DNA of 64,000 nt from Pseudomonas saponiphila (GTDB lineage Bacteria; Pseudomonadota; Gammaproteobacteria; Pseudomonadales; Pseudomonadaceae): NCBI RefSeq assembly GCF_900105185.1, contig NZ_FNTJ01000001.1:4236501-4300500 (forward strand), given 5' to 3'. Positions 37,390 through 47,877 of this stretch are shown piece after piece. Each line of letters begins with the position of its first letter. Within the stretch, counting starts at the first letter, position 1. A model generated the notes under the pieces. That model saw nothing but the letters and a program-made list of their open reading frames with translations, was not told the origin of the DNA and did no database searches. The translations under genes were made by a program, and so were the position numbers.

Positions 37390-38214
37390 TCAGCCGTCAA
37401 GTTCAGGCCAACCGGTAAGGAAATGTGGCCCGATGTAGCGCTCCGGCAGCGCAAACTCGTCCTTGTACTCGACCTGAACCAGGTACAGGCCAAAAGGATG
37501 GGCAGTGACCCCTCCCGCGCGACGAACCCGACTCTCCAACACTTCCCGCGCCCACTCCACCGGACGCTCGCCGGCGCCAATGGTCATCAAGACCCCGGCA
37601 ATGTTGCGCACCATGTGGTGCAGGAAGGCACTGGCACGAATATCCAGGACGATCATCTTGCCGTGCCGGGTAACCCGCAGGTGATGAATCTCCTTGATCG
37701 GCGACTTGGCCTGGCACTGCCCCGCCCGAAAGGCGCTGAAATCATGGGTACCCAACAGAAACTGCGCGGCCTGGGCCATGCGCTCGGTATCCAGGGGGCG
37801 GTGATTCCAGGTGACCTCTTCGTTGAGATGAGCCGGACGGATCTGATCGTTGTAGATCACATAGCGATAGCGCCGGGCTATGGCCTTGAACCGCGCATGG
37901 AAATGCGCGGGCATTTCCTGAGCCCAACTGACACTGATGTCGTGGGGCAGGTTGATATTGGCCCCCATCACCCATGCTTTCATCGAACGCACGGCCTGGG
38001 TGTCGAAATGCACCACCTGACCGCAGGCATGCACACCAGCATCAGTGCGCCCCGCACAGGACACCAGCACGGGAGAGTCCGCGACTCTGGACAAGGCTTT
38101 CTCCAGAGTTTCCTGGACGCTGGGCACACCAGTAGCCTGACGCTGCCAACCGCGATAGCGCGACCCCTTGTATTCAACACCCAGAGCAATGCGGGAAAAG
38201 CCTTCGGCGGCCAT
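37390..38214 (-). CDS. truA: tRNA pseudouridine(38-40) synthase
   Basis: TruA modifies uridines 38-40 in the anticodon arm of tRNAs. The protein has the catalytic Asp motif [17 protein letters not shown] and the C-terminal [17 protein letters not shown] block. The start is unclear. I list the ATG at 38214 ([17 protein letters not shown], 274 residues). A TTG near 38244 (LANIDNP) or a GTG at 38277 would extend it by 10 or 21 residues, and none has a good Shine-Dalgarno. It lies between fimV and trpF. Confidence 0.93.
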   Translation of the reverse strand: MAAEGFSRIALGVEYKGSRYRGWQRQATGVPSVQETLEKALSRVADSPVLVSCAGRTDAGVHACGQVVHFDTQAVRSMKAWVMGANINLPHDISVSWAQEMPAHFHARFKAIARRYRYVIYNDQIRPAHLNEEVTWNHRPLDTERMAQAAQFLLGTHDFSAFRAGQCQAKSPIKEIHHLRVTRHGKMIVLDIRASAFLHHMVRNIAGVLMTIGAGERPVEWAREVLESRVRRAGGVTAHPFGLYLVQVEYKDEFALPERYIGPHFLTGWPELDG

Positions 38215-38450
38215 TTCGGCAGCCGGGTTATCTATATTTGCCAAGAACTTACAGCCTGCTGATATGCGCAAAGGCACTCATTATAAGGCCGCAGGGAGCA
38301 GACGCCATGCACCGCCATGGTTTAGTTGAAGATTGAGCGCATCGACCGCCATTTCATTGCCATGCCTCGCTCGGGACCGGGCAAAGAGAGCAATGCCCCG
38401 CCCGATCCAGGCACTCCACCCCATCCCCCCGGAAAAACGGCACCAACAAA

Positions 38451-38475
38451 AACGGCAGCCTCATCGGCTGCCGTT
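38451..38475 (-). terminator. Terminator of fimV
   Basis: A perfect 10-bp stem (38451-38460 with 38466-38475, AACGGCAGCC/GGCTGCCGTT) with a 5-nt loop, followed on the minus strand by TTTGTTG, 21 nt after the fimV stop. Confidence 0.85.
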
Positions 38476-38496
38476 CTGGTCAAGCGGGATCCGGCT

Positions 38497-41094
38497 TCAG
38501 GCCAGTCGCGCCAGCATTTCCTGGGCTTCACTCTTCTGCCCTTCACTGCCTTCGCTGAGCACTTCGCCAAGGATGTCCCGCGCGCCGTCGTTGTCACCCA
38601 TATCGATATAGGCCTGAGCCAGATCGAGCTTGGTGGCCACTTCATCGCTGCCGGAAAGGAAGTCGAAGTCGGCCTCTTCAGGCACCGCCGCTGCATCTTC
38701 AGCCGTGAAACTCGGCACCGCCGGCTCAGGCTGATCCAGACTCTGTGCCAGACGATCCAGCTCGGCGTTGACATCATCCAGCTCGGAAGCGAACGCATCC
38801 TTGGCCTCGGTGGCCCCATCCATCTCATCGGCCAGGGACAGATCGAAATCCGCCGACAAGTCCAGATCATCCAGCGCCGCTTCCGTAACGGTAGGCACAT
38901 CGCCAGCCGGCACATCCTTGAGATCATCCTCAAGGCTCAGCAGGAAATCCTCATCGTCCTGGGTCGCTGCGGGCAGATCGGCCCCCAGGTCCAAATCGAA
39001 GTCACCAAGATCATCCAGGCTTTCCTGCGCGGCGGTCTGCTGCTCCAGGACCGAACCGAAACTCAGGTCATCATCCAGCGGGAAGTCTTCCAGCTCGATC
39101 GCAGGCTCGGACACCACGACCGCAGGCGAGGCTGCTTCCAGATCGTCCAGGCTCAGGTCGAAGTCCGCATCCAGCCCCTCGACAGGAGCAGCAGGCTCAG
39201 GGGACTGCGGCTCGTCCAACAGCTCCTTGACGTACTGGGCATCCAGCTCCGCCGCCACCGCGGCGGCCGCCAGACCAGCAGTTGCAGCCACTGCGACCAT
39301 CGCCGGGAAACGGCTTTTGAGCTGTTCGACCTGGGCATGGTTATCGCCATTGGCCACCAGTTGCCGCTCCTCGGCGACAAAGGCGCTGCGATCACCCTGA
39401 TGCGCGTAGACCTCCATCAGCTTGAGGCGCAGATCACTGCGCTGCGGCTCCAGCTTGACCGCCTCTTCAAGCAGCGCAGCGGCCTGGTTCAGACGACCAC
39501 CGTCGATATGATTCTGTGCCTGGCCCAGCACGTCCGTGGCTCGCTCCACCGGTGCCGCCGGGATGGGTGCCACCGCCGGAGCTGGAGCTGGAGCTGGAGC
39601 TGGAGCTGGAGCTGGAGCTGGAGCTGGAGCCAGCTTGACGCTCGGTGGTGGAACTTCAAGGCCTTCGAAACTGCCTTCCGGCAATTCCAGCTCCTCGGTG
39701 AAGTCATTGCTTTCCTCGGACAAGGCCCGCGCCATGCGCAGGTGCTTTTCCGCTTCCTGCTGGGCCTTGCGTCGACGCGCAAGCAACAGCAACAGCAACA
39801 GAACCGCCACTACCGCACCGCCGCCTACCAGTCCCAGCAGGATCGGGTTGGTCAGCAGGTCGCCATATTTGTCTTCGTCGGTCTTGGCTACCTCATCCAC
39901 TGCCGGAGCGGCAGCCGGTTCGCTGACTGGCGCCGCAGGAACCACTGGCGCCACTACCGGGGCCGCAGCCTCAGGCTTGGCCACCAGCTCGGCAGGCATC
40001 GCCGGTACAGGCTGAGCAGCCGGCGCCGCGCCGTCGGCCTGCAGTTTGGCCAACTGGTTGTTCTTCAACTCGATCAGACGCTGCAGCTTGTCCAGCTGGC
40101 TCTGCAGATCCGCCATACGCTCCTTGAGCTCGGCGTTGTCGCGACGGGTCGCGTCGAGACTTTCCTGAGTCACCGCCAGCTTGTTGTTCAGCGCCTTGCT
40201 GTCACCTGCCGCCCCCTTGCCCCGCGCCTTGCCGCTTTCCGCCGAGACCAGGCTCAAGTTGTCCTTGGTATTGACCTGCTTGGGCGCCTTGTCAGCACCG
40301 GCACGACGGGTGGCGTCCACCTGCTGCTGACTGCGGGCTCCGGCACGACGCCCCTGGCGCCAGGCCGCGTTTTGTGCAGCCACCTCGGCAATGGCCTTGG
40401 GCTGCGCCAATGCCGTGCTCTGTACTACGTCAGGCAGACGCAGGACCCTGCCAGCTTTCAATCGATTGATGTTGCCGTCGATAAAGGCATCCGGGTTCAA
40501 CGCCTGGATTGCGAGCATGGTTTGCTGGATCGACGCGCCATTGCGATTCTTCGCGGCGATCTCCCACAGCGTGTCGCGGGCTGCGGTGGTGTATTGCGCA
40601 GGTTTGCTGACTTTGTTGCCCCGGGTAACCGGGGCATTCACCGCCGGACCTGCGACCGGAGCAGCCTGGGCGGCAGCGGCAGCTTGCGGGGAAAATTTCG
40701 AAGGATCCAGCAGCACGCTGTAATCGCGCAGCAGGCGGCCGTTGGGCCACATCACCTGCACCAGGAACTTGACCATCGGCTCGGACAGCGGCTGGCTCGA
40801 AGTCACCCGCAGCACACTCTTGCCGCCGGGATTGAGAACGGGGGTAAAACTCAGGTCATTGAGAAAGGCCTGACGATCGACGCCGGCCTTGGCGAACTCT
40901 TCTGCCGGGGCCAGGCTGGGTACCACTTCAGCGGCAGTCAGGTCCTTGATATCGAGCAATTCGATTTCGGCTACCAAAGGCTGGTTCAGACTCGACTTCA
41001 GGGTCAGCTCCCCAAGCCCAAGCGCCTGCGCCATACCGGAGGACAGCGCCGAGGCGGCCGCTATTGCTAACACCAGTTTGCGAACTTGAACCAT
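38497..41094 (-). CDS. fimV: FimV, polar hub protein for type IV pili and twitching
   Basis: FimV organises the cell pole and supports type IV pilus assembly and, in P. aeruginosa, cAMP signalling. The 865-residue protein has a signal peptide (VRKLVLAIAAASALSSGMAQA), the FimV N-terminal region LGLGELTLKSSLNQPL, and a LysM-like peptidoglycan-binding part (ARDTLWEIAAKNRNG...RLKAGRVLRLP). A coiled coil (about 340-375) and one transmembrane helix (ILLGLVGGGAVVAVLLLLLLLA) follow. After them come an Ala-Pro repeat, TPR-like helices, acidic linkers and the C-terminal FimV domain (ATKLDLAQAYIDMGDNDGA). The ATG at 41094 is chosen by the signal peptide. Confidence 0.96.
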   Translation of the reverse strand: MVQVRKLVLAIAAASALSSGMAQALGLGELTLKSSLNQPLVAEIELLDIKDLTAAEVVPSLAPAEEFAKAGVDRQAFLNDLSFTPVLNPGGKSVLRVTSSQPLSEPMVKFLVQVMWPNGRLLRDYSVLLDPSKFSPQAAAAAQAAPVAGPAVNAPVTRGNKVSKPAQYTTAARDTLWEIAAKNRNGASIQQTMLAIQALNPDAFIDGNINRLKAGRVLRLPDVVQSTALAQPKAIAEVAAQNAAWRQGRRAGARSQQQVDATRRAGADKAPKQVNTKDNLSLVSAESGKARGKGAAGDSKALNNKLAVTQESLDATRRDNAELKERMADLQSQLDKLQRLIELKNNQLAKLQADGAAPAAQPVPAMPAELVAKPEAAAPVVAPVVPAAPVSEPAAAPAVDEVAKTDEDKYGDLLTNPILLGLVGGGAVVAVLLLLLLLARRRKAQQEAEKHLRMARALSEESNDFTEELELPEGSFEGLEVPPPSVKLAPAPAPAPAPAPAPAPAPAVAPIPAAPVERATDVLGQAQNHIDGGRLNQAAALLEEAVKLEPQRSDLRLKLMEVYAHQGDRSAFVAEERQLVANGDNHAQVEQLKSRFPAMVAVAATAGLAAAAVAAELDAQYVKELLDEPQSPEPAAPVEGLDADFDLSLDDLEAASPAVVVSEPAIELEDFPLDDDLSFGSVLEQQTAAQESLDDLGDFDLDLGADLPAATQDDEDFLLSLEDDLKDVPAGDVPTVTEAALDDLDLSADFDLSLADEMDGATEAKDAFASELDDVNAELDRLAQSLDQPEPAVPSFTAEDAAAVPEEADFDFLSGSDEVATKLDLAQAYIDMGDNDGARDILGEVLSEGSEGQKSEAQEMLARLA
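39578..39630. repeat. Hexanucleotide tandem repeat inside fimV, nearly nine GGAGCT units
   Basis: Eight perfect GGAGCT units (39578-39625) plus a partial ninth encode an Ala-Pro dipeptide run just after the cytoplasmic membrane-proximal region of FimV. Unit length 6 keeps the frame when copies are gained or lost, so it could vary linker length between strains. Confidence 0.93.
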
Positions 41095-41296
41095 AGCCTC
41101 ATCCTTTGTTTGAACTTTCCTCGGCCAGCGAGAAGGTTTTGTAGCGGCTGCCATAAGGCACTGCGTGGTGGCCACGACCACCACGCGGGATTATTTTCTG
41201 CATGCCCCGGGAGCACCTGACGGCCACTCACCTCCAGCAACTTGCCAAGCATAGCGCCCAGCTAGATTCATTCTGCAAATTGTTGCCAAGTATCTT

Positions 41297-42307
41297 TTAC
41301 AGCAGGTCTTTTATCAACAATTCAGCCAGCTGCACAGCGTTCAAGGCCGCACCTTTGCGGACATTGTCCGAGGTCAGCCACAGATTCAGTTCCGCCGCAT
41401 CATCGATGCCGGAACGAACCCGCCCCACATAGACTACGTCCTGGCCCACGGCGTCACCCACAGCGGTGGGATAATCACCGGCTTCCACCAATTCCAGGCC
41501 CGGAGCGGCCTCCAGCGCCGCGTTTACCGCCGCCAGATCGACATCGGCACCCGACTGCAGAGTCACGCTATAGCTATCGCCAAAAAACACCGGCGCTTGA
41601 ATGCAAGTGACAGAAATCTTTAATAAAGGCTGCCCCAGCACTTCACGCAGTTCCCTGACCAGGCGCTTTTCCAACAGGGTATGACCCTGGGCATCCGGCG
41701 TGCCAACCTGGGCCAGCAGATTGAAGGCCACCTGGCGGTCAAAGAAGCGCGGCTCCAGCGGGCGTACATTCAACAGCTCGGCGGTTTGTCGAGCCAGTTC
41801 GCTGACTGCCTCACGCCCCTGGCTGGAGATGGCCAGACTGGCGGTCAGGCTCACCCGCTGAATGTCCAGCAAGTCCTGCAAAGGCGCCAGAGCCACCGCC
41901 AAAGCGGTCGCCGCGGCACTAGGGCTGCTCAGCTGCACGGGCTTGGGCAGGCCGACCAGCACCTGGGCGTTGGCCTCAGGCACGACATTGGGCGCCTGGG
42001 TCGACGGCAAAGCGCCGGCAAGGTCGATCACTGCGCAGTTGGCCGCGGTAGCACGAGGCGCGAAGCTCAGGGTTACCGCTGGACCTGCGGCAAAAAATGC
42101 CAGTTGCACCTTGCTGAAATCGAATTCGTCGACCTCACGCACACGCACGTTCTTGCCGCGAAACGGCACCGAATGACCGGCCGACTCGCTGCTGGCCAGC
42201 AGGTGCAGGTTGGCAATCGGGAAATCGCGCTCTTCGAGTACCTGCACCAGGGTTTCGCCAACGGTACCGGTGGCACCGATCACGGCAATATCAAAGGATG
42301 GAGTCAT
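41297..42307 (-). CDS. usg: Usg, aspartate-semialdehyde dehydrogenase-like protein without catalytic residues
   Basis: The 336-residue protein has the fold of aspartate-semialdehyde dehydrogenase: the NAD(P)-binding motif VIGATGTVGETLVQVLEER and the C-terminal domain. The catalytic Cys found in real Asd (GGNCT in the neighbour) is replaced: the matching region reads QLSSPSAAATALAVAL. The Arg/His pair is changed too, in TCIQAPVFFGDSYSV. It is therefore probably not a dehydrogenase. A Usg paralogue next to asd and fimV is conserved in pseudomonads; its function is unknown to me. Confidence 0.9.
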   Translation of the reverse strand: MTPSFDIAVIGATGTVGETLVQVLEERDFPIANLHLLASSESAGHSVPFRGKNVRVREVDEFDFSKVQLAFFAAGPAVTLSFAPRATAANCAVIDLAGALPSTQAPNVVPEANAQVLVGLPKPVQLSSPSAAATALAVALAPLQDLLDIQRVSLTASLAISSQGREAVSELARQTAELLNVRPLEPRFFDRQVAFNLLAQVGTPDAQGHTLLEKRLVRELREVLGQPLLKISVTCIQAPVFFGDSYSVTLQSGADVDLAAVNAALEAAPGLELVEAGDYPTAVGDAVGQDVVYVGRVRSGIDDAAELNLWLTSDNVRKGAALNAVQLAELLIKDLL

Positions 42308-42433
42308 GGCGCTACCTCAGGTGAAACGGGGGAGCGGCACTTTACCCGGCACAGGGTGACGAGGCAATTCGCGGAGGCCGGCGGCAGGGACGGCCAACTT
42401 AGCCGGGCAGCCTGCTCCTGCGAAGGCAAGCAT

Positions 42434-42466
42434 AAAAAAACCCGCGCCCTGGTTCGGGCGCGGGTT
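42434..42466 (-). terminator. Terminator after asd
   Basis: An 11-bp GC-rich perfect stem (42439-42449 with 42456-42466) with a 6-nt loop is followed on the minus strand by a T7 run, 20 nt after the asd stop. It separates the leu-asd transcript from usg-fimV. Confidence 0.93.
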
Positions 42467-42485
42467 CTTTCAGCCCCTCAGTGGA

Positions 42486-43598
42486 TCAACGTTCCAGGAG
42501 GATCCGCAGCATGCGCCGCAGCGGTTCGGCCGCGCCCCACAGCAACTGGTCGCCCACGGTGAAGGCACCGAGGAACTGCGAACCCATGTTCAGCTTGCGC
42601 AGACGACCAACCGGAATGTTCAGGGTGCCGGTGACCTTGGTCGGGCTCAGCTCCTGCATGCTGATGTCACGCTGGTTCGGCACCAGCTTGACCCAGGGAT
42701 TGTGCTGGCTGATCAGCCCTTCGATATCGGCGATCGGCACGTCTTTGTTGAGCTTGATGGTCAGCGCCTGGCTGTGGCAGCGCATGGCGCCGATACGCAC
42801 GCAGATGCCGTCCACCGGAATCGGGCTCTTGAAGCGGCCGAGGATCTTGTTGGTTTCGGCCTGGGCCTTCCACTCTTCGCGGCTTTGGCCGTTGGGCAGT
42901 TCCTTGTCGATCCACGGAATCAGGCTGCCGGCCAGCGGCACGCCAAAGTTCTCGGTCGGATAGGCATCGCTGCGCATGGCCTCGGCCACCTTGCGATCGA
43001 TATCGAGGATGGCGCTGGCCGGATTGGCCAGGTCATCGGCAACCGCCGCATGGGTCGCGCCCATCTGCTTGATCAGCTCACGCATGTTCTGCGCGCCGGC
43101 ACCGGAGGCCGCCTGGTAGGTCATGGCGCTCATCCACTCCACCAGGCCGGCTTCGAACAAGCCGCCCAGGCCCATCAGCATCAGGCTGACGGTGCAGTTG
43201 CCGCCGATGTAGTTCTTGGTCCCGGCATCCAGTTGCTGGTCGATGACCTTGCGGTTCACCGGGTCGAGGATGATCACCGCGTCATCCTGCATGCGCAGGC
43301 TGGATGCGGCGTCGATCCAGTAGCCCTGCCAGCCCGCTTCGCGCAGCTTGGGGAAGACCTCACTGGTGTAGTCGCCACCCTGGCAGGTCAGAATCACGTC
43401 GAGGCTTTTCAACTCTTCAATGCTGTAGGCGTCCTTCAGCGGAGCAATATCCTTGCCCACCGACGGCCCTTGGCCACCGACATTGGAAGTGGTGAAAAAC
43501 ACCGGTTCAATAAGATCGAAGTCCTGCTCTTCCAGCATCCGCTGCATGAGCACGGAACCGACCATACCGCGCCAACCGATCAGACCTACACGTTTCAT
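42486..43598 (-). CDS. asd: Aspartate-semialdehyde dehydrogenase
   Basis: Asd makes aspartate semialdehyde for lysine/diaminopimelate, threonine and methionine synthesis. The 370-residue protein starts [21 protein letters not shown]. The nucleotide-binding motif is intact and the catalytic Cys is in [16 protein letters not shown]. The His/Arg region [14 protein letters not shown] is present. An extra ten codons upstream in the frame are not conserved. It lies 54 nt after leuB. Confidence 0.97.
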   Translation of the reverse strand: MKRVGLIGWRGMVGSVLMQRMLEEQDFDLIEPVFFTTSNVGGQGPSVGKDIAPLKDAYSIEELKSLDVILTCQGGDYTSEVFPKLREAGWQGYWIDAASSLRMQDDAVIILDPVNRKVIDQQLDAGTKNYIGGNCTVSLMLMGLGGLFEAGLVEWMSAMTYQAASGAGAQNMRELIKQMGATHAAVADDLANPASAILDIDRKVAEAMRSDAYPTENFGVPLAGSLIPWIDKELPNGQSREEWKAQAETNKILGRFKSPIPVDGICVRIGAMRCHSQALTIKLNKDVPIADIEGLISQHNPWVKLVPNQRDISMQELSPTKVTGTLNIPVGRLRKLNMGSQFLGAFTVGDQLLWGAAEPLRRMLRILLER

Positions 43599-43652
43599 CG
43601 CAACTACACCTTTACAAAAGTGGGCCACTGTCTACGCAGTGGGCCCGAAAGA

Positions 43653-44735
43653 TTACAGATTCCGCAGCGCGGCGACTACTGCATCGCCCATTTCCTGCGT
43701 ACCGACTTTGGTGCAACCGGCCGACCAGATGTCTCCGGTGCGCAAACCCTGATCCAGTACCCGGCTCACCGCCTGTTCGATGGCGTCCGCTGCGTCGGTC
43801 AAGTTGAAGCTGTAGCGCAGCATCATCGACACCGAGAGGATGGTCGCCAGCGGGTTGGCTATGCCCTGCCCGGCAATGTCCGGCGCCGAACCGTGGCACG
43901 GCTCGTACATGCCCTTGTTGTTGGCATCCAGGGACGCCGACGGCAGCATGCCGATGGAACCGGTGAGCATCGAGGCTTCGTCGGAAAGAATGTCGCCGAA
44001 CATGTTGTCGGTGACGATCACGTCGAACTGCTTCGGCGCACGCACCAGTTGCATGGCGGCGTTGTCGACATACATATGGCTCAGCTCGACATCCGGATAG
44101 TCCTGGGCGACTTGCTCGACCACTTCACGCCACAGCTGGCTGGAGGCCAGGACGTTGGCCTTGTCCACCGAGCACAGTTTCTTGCCGCGCACGCGAGCCA
44201 TGTCGAAACCCACCCGGGCGATGCGGCGGATTTCACTTTCGCTGTAAGGCAGGGTGTCGTAGGACTGGCGCTCGCCGTTTTCCAGCTCGCGGGTGCCACG
44301 AGGGGCGCCGAAGTAAATGCCGCCGGTCAGTTCGCGAACGATGAGGATGTCCAGGCCGGAAACGATTTCCGGTTTCAGGCTCGAGGCATCTGCCAGTTGC
44401 GGGTAGAGAATCGCCGGACGCAGGTTGCCGAACAGGCCCAGTTGCGCGCGGATCTTCAACAGACCGCGCTCAGGACGAATGTCGCGCTCGATCTTGTCCC
44501 ATTTCGGCCCGCCCACCGCCCCCAGCAACACCGCATCGGCGGCACGAGCGCGGTCCAGGGTTTCGTCAGCCAGAGGCACGCCGTGCTTGTCGATGGCGGC
44601 GCCACCAATCACGTCGTGGCTCAGCTCGAAGCCCAGGCGGTACTTGTCATTGGCCAACTCCAGCACCTTGACCGCCTCGGCCATGATTTCCGGACCAATA
44701 CCATCACCTGGGAGAATCAGAATCTGCTTGCTCAT
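43653..44735 (-). CDS. leuB: 3-isopropylmalate dehydrogenase
   Basis: LeuB oxidatively decarboxylates 3-isopropylmalate in leucine synthesis. The 360-residue protein starts [21 protein letters not shown] and has the family signature [26 protein letters not shown] and the substrate-binding [10 protein letters not shown]. It is the fourth gene of leuC-leuD-methyltransferase-leuB, 51 nt after the methyltransferase. Confidence 0.97.
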   Translation of the reverse strand: MSKQILILPGDGIGPEIMAEAVKVLELANDKYRLGFELSHDVIGGAAIDKHGVPLADETLDRARAADAVLLGAVGGPKWDKIERDIRPERGLLKIRAQLGLFGNLRPAILYPQLADASSLKPEIVSGLDILIVRELTGGIYFGAPRGTRELENGERQSYDTLPYSESEIRRIARVGFDMARVRGKKLCSVDKANVLASSQLWREVVEQVAQDYPDVELSHMYVDNAAMQLVRAPKQFDVIVTDNMFGDILSDEASMLTGSIGMLPSASLDANNKGMYEPCHGSAPDIAGQGIANPLATILSVSMMLRYSFNLTDAADAIEQAVSRVLDQGLRTGDIWSAGCTKVGTQEMGDAVVAALRNL

Positions 44736-44786
44736 GCGTTCCTCGTTTGCTCTGTCGGCCGGCCCCTAGGCGCAACCGGAAAAGTT

Positions 44787-45551
44787 CTATCGCTCGGCCC
44801 ACAGCACCAGTACATCAGTACTGAACGAACCATCGGCCTCAATCTCAAAATATTCGCGCACTTCGTTGCCCATCGCCTGCTGCAGCTCGCGGATCGCCAC
44901 CCGCAGCGGCTCGGGGGTGCGCATGCGCTCGACCCAGGACTGATACTCCAGGCGCAGCCGTTGCCGAGTGGTGCTGCGAGTGTGCAGCCCCGCTTCACTG
45001 ACCTGGCGCAACCATTCACCCGCCGAATAATCGCGCACATGGCTGGTATCGCGCAGCACTTCGACGCTTTGCAGGTAAGTGTCCAGCAGCGGGCTGCCCG
45101 GCGACAACACATCGATGAATGCCGCCACACCACCGGGCTTGAGCACCCGGCGCACTTCCCGCAGGGCCAGGCCCAGGTCGCTCCAGTGGTGAGCAGAATA
45201 ACGACTGAAGACGAAATCGAACTCACCGTCGGCAAATGGCAAGCGTTCGGCGGCCCCTTTCACACTGCGAATGTTGTGCAGATTACGCTCCTGTGCAGCT
45301 GCCGACACCACATCCAGCATCTGCTGGGAGAGGTCGTAGGCCACCACCTCCCTGACCAGCGGCGCCACATGGAAGCTGACATGACCGGCACCGCACCCAA
45401 GATCCAGGACCCGCGCCTGCTCCTGGCCCGCCACCTCGGCCTGTAGCAGGGCGAATTCGGCGCCTTGAGCGTGTACAGCGCTGCTCAGGTAGGCCGAAGC
45501 CTGTTCACCAAATTGCTTCTGTACTACCTGGCTGTGGGCGTTGCTGGTCAT
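44787..45551 (-). CDS. SAM-dependent methyltransferase (UbiE/methyltransferase 11 type)
   Basis: This class I methyltransferase of 254 residues has motif I VLDLGCGAGHVSFHVAPL (about 45-62), acidic residue in VAYDLSQQML, and FDFVFSRYSAHHWSDLGLALREVRRVLKPGG, typical of the UbiE/SmtA group. The substrate is unknown. I chose the ATG at 45551 with AAGGATC upstream. It sits inside the leucine operon between leuD and leuB, as it does to my recollection in P. aeruginosa, but no leucine-pathway step needs it. Confidence 0.92.
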   Translation of the reverse strand: MTSNAHSQVVQKQFGEQASAYLSSAVHAQGAEFALLQAEVAGQEQARVLDLGCGAGHVSFHVAPLVREVVAYDLSQQMLDVVSAAAQERNLHNIRSVKGAAERLPFADGEFDFVFSRYSAHHWSDLGLALREVRRVLKPGGVAAFIDVLSPGSPLLDTYLQSVEVLRDTSHVRDYSAGEWLRQVSEAGLHTRSTTRQRLRLEYQSWVERMRTPEPLRVAIRELQQAMGNEVREYFEIEADGSFSTDVLVLWAER

Positions 45552-45581
45552 GGCACGATCCTTCTGGACAAGGGGGACAGC

Positions 45582-45608
45582 GTTGGCTGGCAAGCCAGCT
45601 CCTGCAAG
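45582..45608. repeat. REP-type palindrome
   Basis: The core GGCTGGCAAGCCAGC with flanking GCTCCTGC matches the REP elements common between genes of fluorescent pseudomonads. The same core occurs at 61311-61395. It is in the leuD/methyltransferase gap. Confidence 0.8.
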
Positions 45609-45650
45609 GCCGGCACCTGCGGGATTCTGCAGGCACCGACTTGCCGACGA

Positions 45651-46295
45651 TCAGGCGTCGCGAAACAACCAGGGCTGGCTGGCCCGGTGCTTGGCTTCAA
45701 AGGCGGCGATGGCGTCGCCGTCCTGCAAGGTCAGACCGATGTCGTCAAGACCGTTGAGCAGGCAGTGCTTGCGGAACGCATCGATCTCGAATTTCAGCAC
45801 CTTGCCATCAGGACGGGTCACGGTTTGCGCCTCAAGGTCGATACGCAACTGGTAACCCGGGGTGGCTTCGACCTGCTGAAACAGTTCATCCACTTCCGCG
45901 TCACTGAGGATGATCGGCAACAAGCCGTTCTTGAAGCTGTTGTTGAAGAAGATGTCGGCATAGCTCGGGGCGATGATGCTGCGAAAACCGTACTCTTCCA
46001 GCGCCCACGGCGCGTGCTCGCGGCTGGAACCGCAGCCGAAGTTCTCCCGCGCCAGCAACACACTGGCGCCTTGGTAACGCTCGGCGTTGAGGACGAAATC
46101 CTTGTTCAGCGGGCGCTTGGAGTTGTCCTGGTAAGGCTGCCCCACATCCAGGTAGCGCCACTCGTCGAACAGGTTGGGGCCGAAACCGGTGCGCTTGATC
46201 GACTTGAGGAACTGTTTGGGGATGATCTGATCGGTGTCGACGTTGGCACGATCCAAAGGCGCGACCAAACCATTGTGCTGGGTGAAAGCTTTCAT
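45651..46295 (-). CDS. leuD: 3-isopropylmalate dehydratase small subunit
   Basis: LeuD is the swivelling subunit of isopropylmalate isomerase. The 214-residue protein has [28 protein letters not shown] at the start and the substrate-specificity loop [15 protein letters not shown]. It is adjacent to leuC (10 nt), with which it forms the complex. Confidence 0.97.
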   Translation of the reverse strand: MKAFTQHNGLVAPLDRANVDTDQIIPKQFLKSIKRTGFGPNLFDEWRYLDVGQPYQDNSKRPLNKDFVLNAERYQGASVLLARENFGCGSSREHAPWALEEYGFRSIIAPSYADIFFNNSFKNGLLPIILSDAEVDELFQQVEATPGYQLRIDLEAQTVTRPDGKVLKFEIDAFRKHCLLNGLDDIGLTLQDGDAIAAFEAKHRASQPWLFRDA

Positions 46296-46305
46296 GCTGC
46301 GCTCC

Positions 46306-47724
46306 TTAGATCAATTCACGGACGTCGACGAAACGCCCGCTGACAGCGGCGGCGGCGGCCATGGCCGGGCTCACCAGGTGGGTGCGCCCACCGGCGCCCT
46401 GGCGCCCTTCGAAGTTGCGGTTCGAGGTGGAAGCGCAATGCTCGCCGGACTCCAGGCGGTCCGGGTTCATCGCCAGGCACATCGAGCAGCCCGGCTCGCG
46501 CCATTCAAAACCGGCTTCGAGGAAGATCTTGTCCAAGCCTTCCGACTCGGCCTGGGCCTTCACCAGGCCCGAACCCGGCACCACGATCGCCTGCTTGATG
46601 GTGGAAGCCACTTTGCGGCCCTTGGCGATGACCGCGGCGGCGCGCAAGTCTTCGATCCGCGAGTTGGTGCAGGAGCCGATGAAGACCCGGTCCAACTGGA
46701 TGTCGGTGATTGCCTGATTGGCGCTCAAACCCATGTATTTCAAGGCACGGACGATGGAGTCGCGCTTGACCAGATCCATTTCCTTGGCCGGGTCCGGCAC
46801 GCGCTGATCCACGGCCAGGACCATTTCCGGCGAGGTGCCCCAGCTGACCTGCGGCTTGATCTGCGCAGCGTCGAGCTCGACCACGGTGTCGAACCGGGCA
46901 TCGGCATCCGACACCAGATCCTTCCAGGCCTCGACGGCCAAGTCCCATTCGGCGCCTTTAGGGGCGAACGGACGGCCCTTGACGTAGGCCACGGTCTTGT
47001 CGTCCGCCGCCACCAGGCCGACACGGGCACCGGCTTCGATGGACATGTTGCAGATGGTCATGCGGCCTTCGATGGACAGGTCGCGGATCGCGCTGCCGGC
47101 AAACTCGATGGCGTGCCCGTTGCCACCGGCGGTGCCGATCTTGCCGATAACCGCCAGAACGATGTCCTTGGCGGTCACGCCGAACGGCAAGGTGCCTTCC
47201 ACGCGCACCAGCATGTTCTTCATCTTCTTGGCCACCAGGCACTGGGTAGCGAGCACGTGCTCCACCTCGGAGGTGCCGATACCGTGGGCCAAAGCGCCGA
47301 AAGCACCGTGAGTCGAGGTATGGGAGTCACCGCAGACCACGGTCATGCCCGGCAGGGTGGCGCCCTGCTCCGGACCGATCACGTGGACGATGCCCTGGCG
47401 CACGTCGTTCATCTTGAATTCGACAATGCCGTATTCGTCACAGTTGTCATCGAGGGTCTGCACCTGCAGACGGGAAACCTGGTCGGCAATCGCTTCGATC
47501 CCGCCCTTGCGCTCGGGGGTGGTCGGTACGTTGTGGTCCGGGGTGGCGATGTTGGCATCGATGCGCCAAGGCCTGCGCCCGGCCAGACGCAGGCCTTCGA
47601 AAGCTTGTGGCGAGGTCACTTCGTGGATGATGTGACGATCGATATAGATCAGCGCCGAACCATCGTCGCGCTGCTTGACCAAATGCGAATCCCAGAGCTT
47701 GTCGTAAAGCGTCTTGCCGGCCAT
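46306..47724 (-). CDS. leuC: 3-isopropylmalate dehydratase large subunit
   Basis: LeuC carries the 4Fe-4S cluster that isomerises 2- to 3-isopropylmalate. The 472-residue protein starts [14 protein letters not shown]. The cluster Cys residues are in [12 protein letters not shown] and in [15 protein letters not shown]. The [17 protein letters not shown] block is diagnostic. It is first in the leucine operon and diverges from a LysR gene that probably controls it. Confidence 0.97.
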   Translation of the reverse strand: MAGKTLYDKLWDSHLVKQRDDGSALIYIDRHIIHEVTSPQAFEGLRLAGRRPWRIDANIATPDHNVPTTPERKGGIEAIADQVSRLQVQTLDDNCDEYGIVEFKMNDVRQGIVHVIGPEQGATLPGMTVVCGDSHTSTHGAFGALAHGIGTSEVEHVLATQCLVAKKMKNMLVRVEGTLPFGVTAKDIVLAVIGKIGTAGGNGHAIEFAGSAIRDLSIEGRMTICNMSIEAGARVGLVAADDKTVAYVKGRPFAPKGAEWDLAVEAWKDLVSDADARFDTVVELDAAQIKPQVSWGTSPEMVLAVDQRVPDPAKEMDLVKRDSIVRALKYMGLSANQAITDIQLDRVFIGSCTNSRIEDLRAAAVIAKGRKVASTIKQAIVVPGSGLVKAQAESEGLDKIFLEAGFEWREPGCSMCLAMNPDRLESGEHCASTSNRNFEGRQGAGGRTHLVSPAMAAAAAVSGRFVDVRELI

Positions 47725-47877
47725 CGGACCATTCCTCATCAGCTTGTTTCTATGCCCCGGGCCCCGATCGTGAGCCGATCAATAACCCCTTGGCTTGTGA
47801 GGCTGATGCTATGGCGTTAGATTAAATAACTCAAATTCATATTTTTCATGCTTTGGATAACCAACTGGAATGCAACC

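Noticed and set aside
38326..41070. 914-codon open frame on the plus strand
   Set aside because: It is antisense to fimV and contains a SWSWSW run that is just the complement of the Ala-Pro repeat. It has no ribosome binding site or family.
42702..45446. 914-codon open frame on the plus strand
   Set aside because: It is antisense to asd, leuB and the methyltransferase, which are certain genes. It is a codon-bias shadow.
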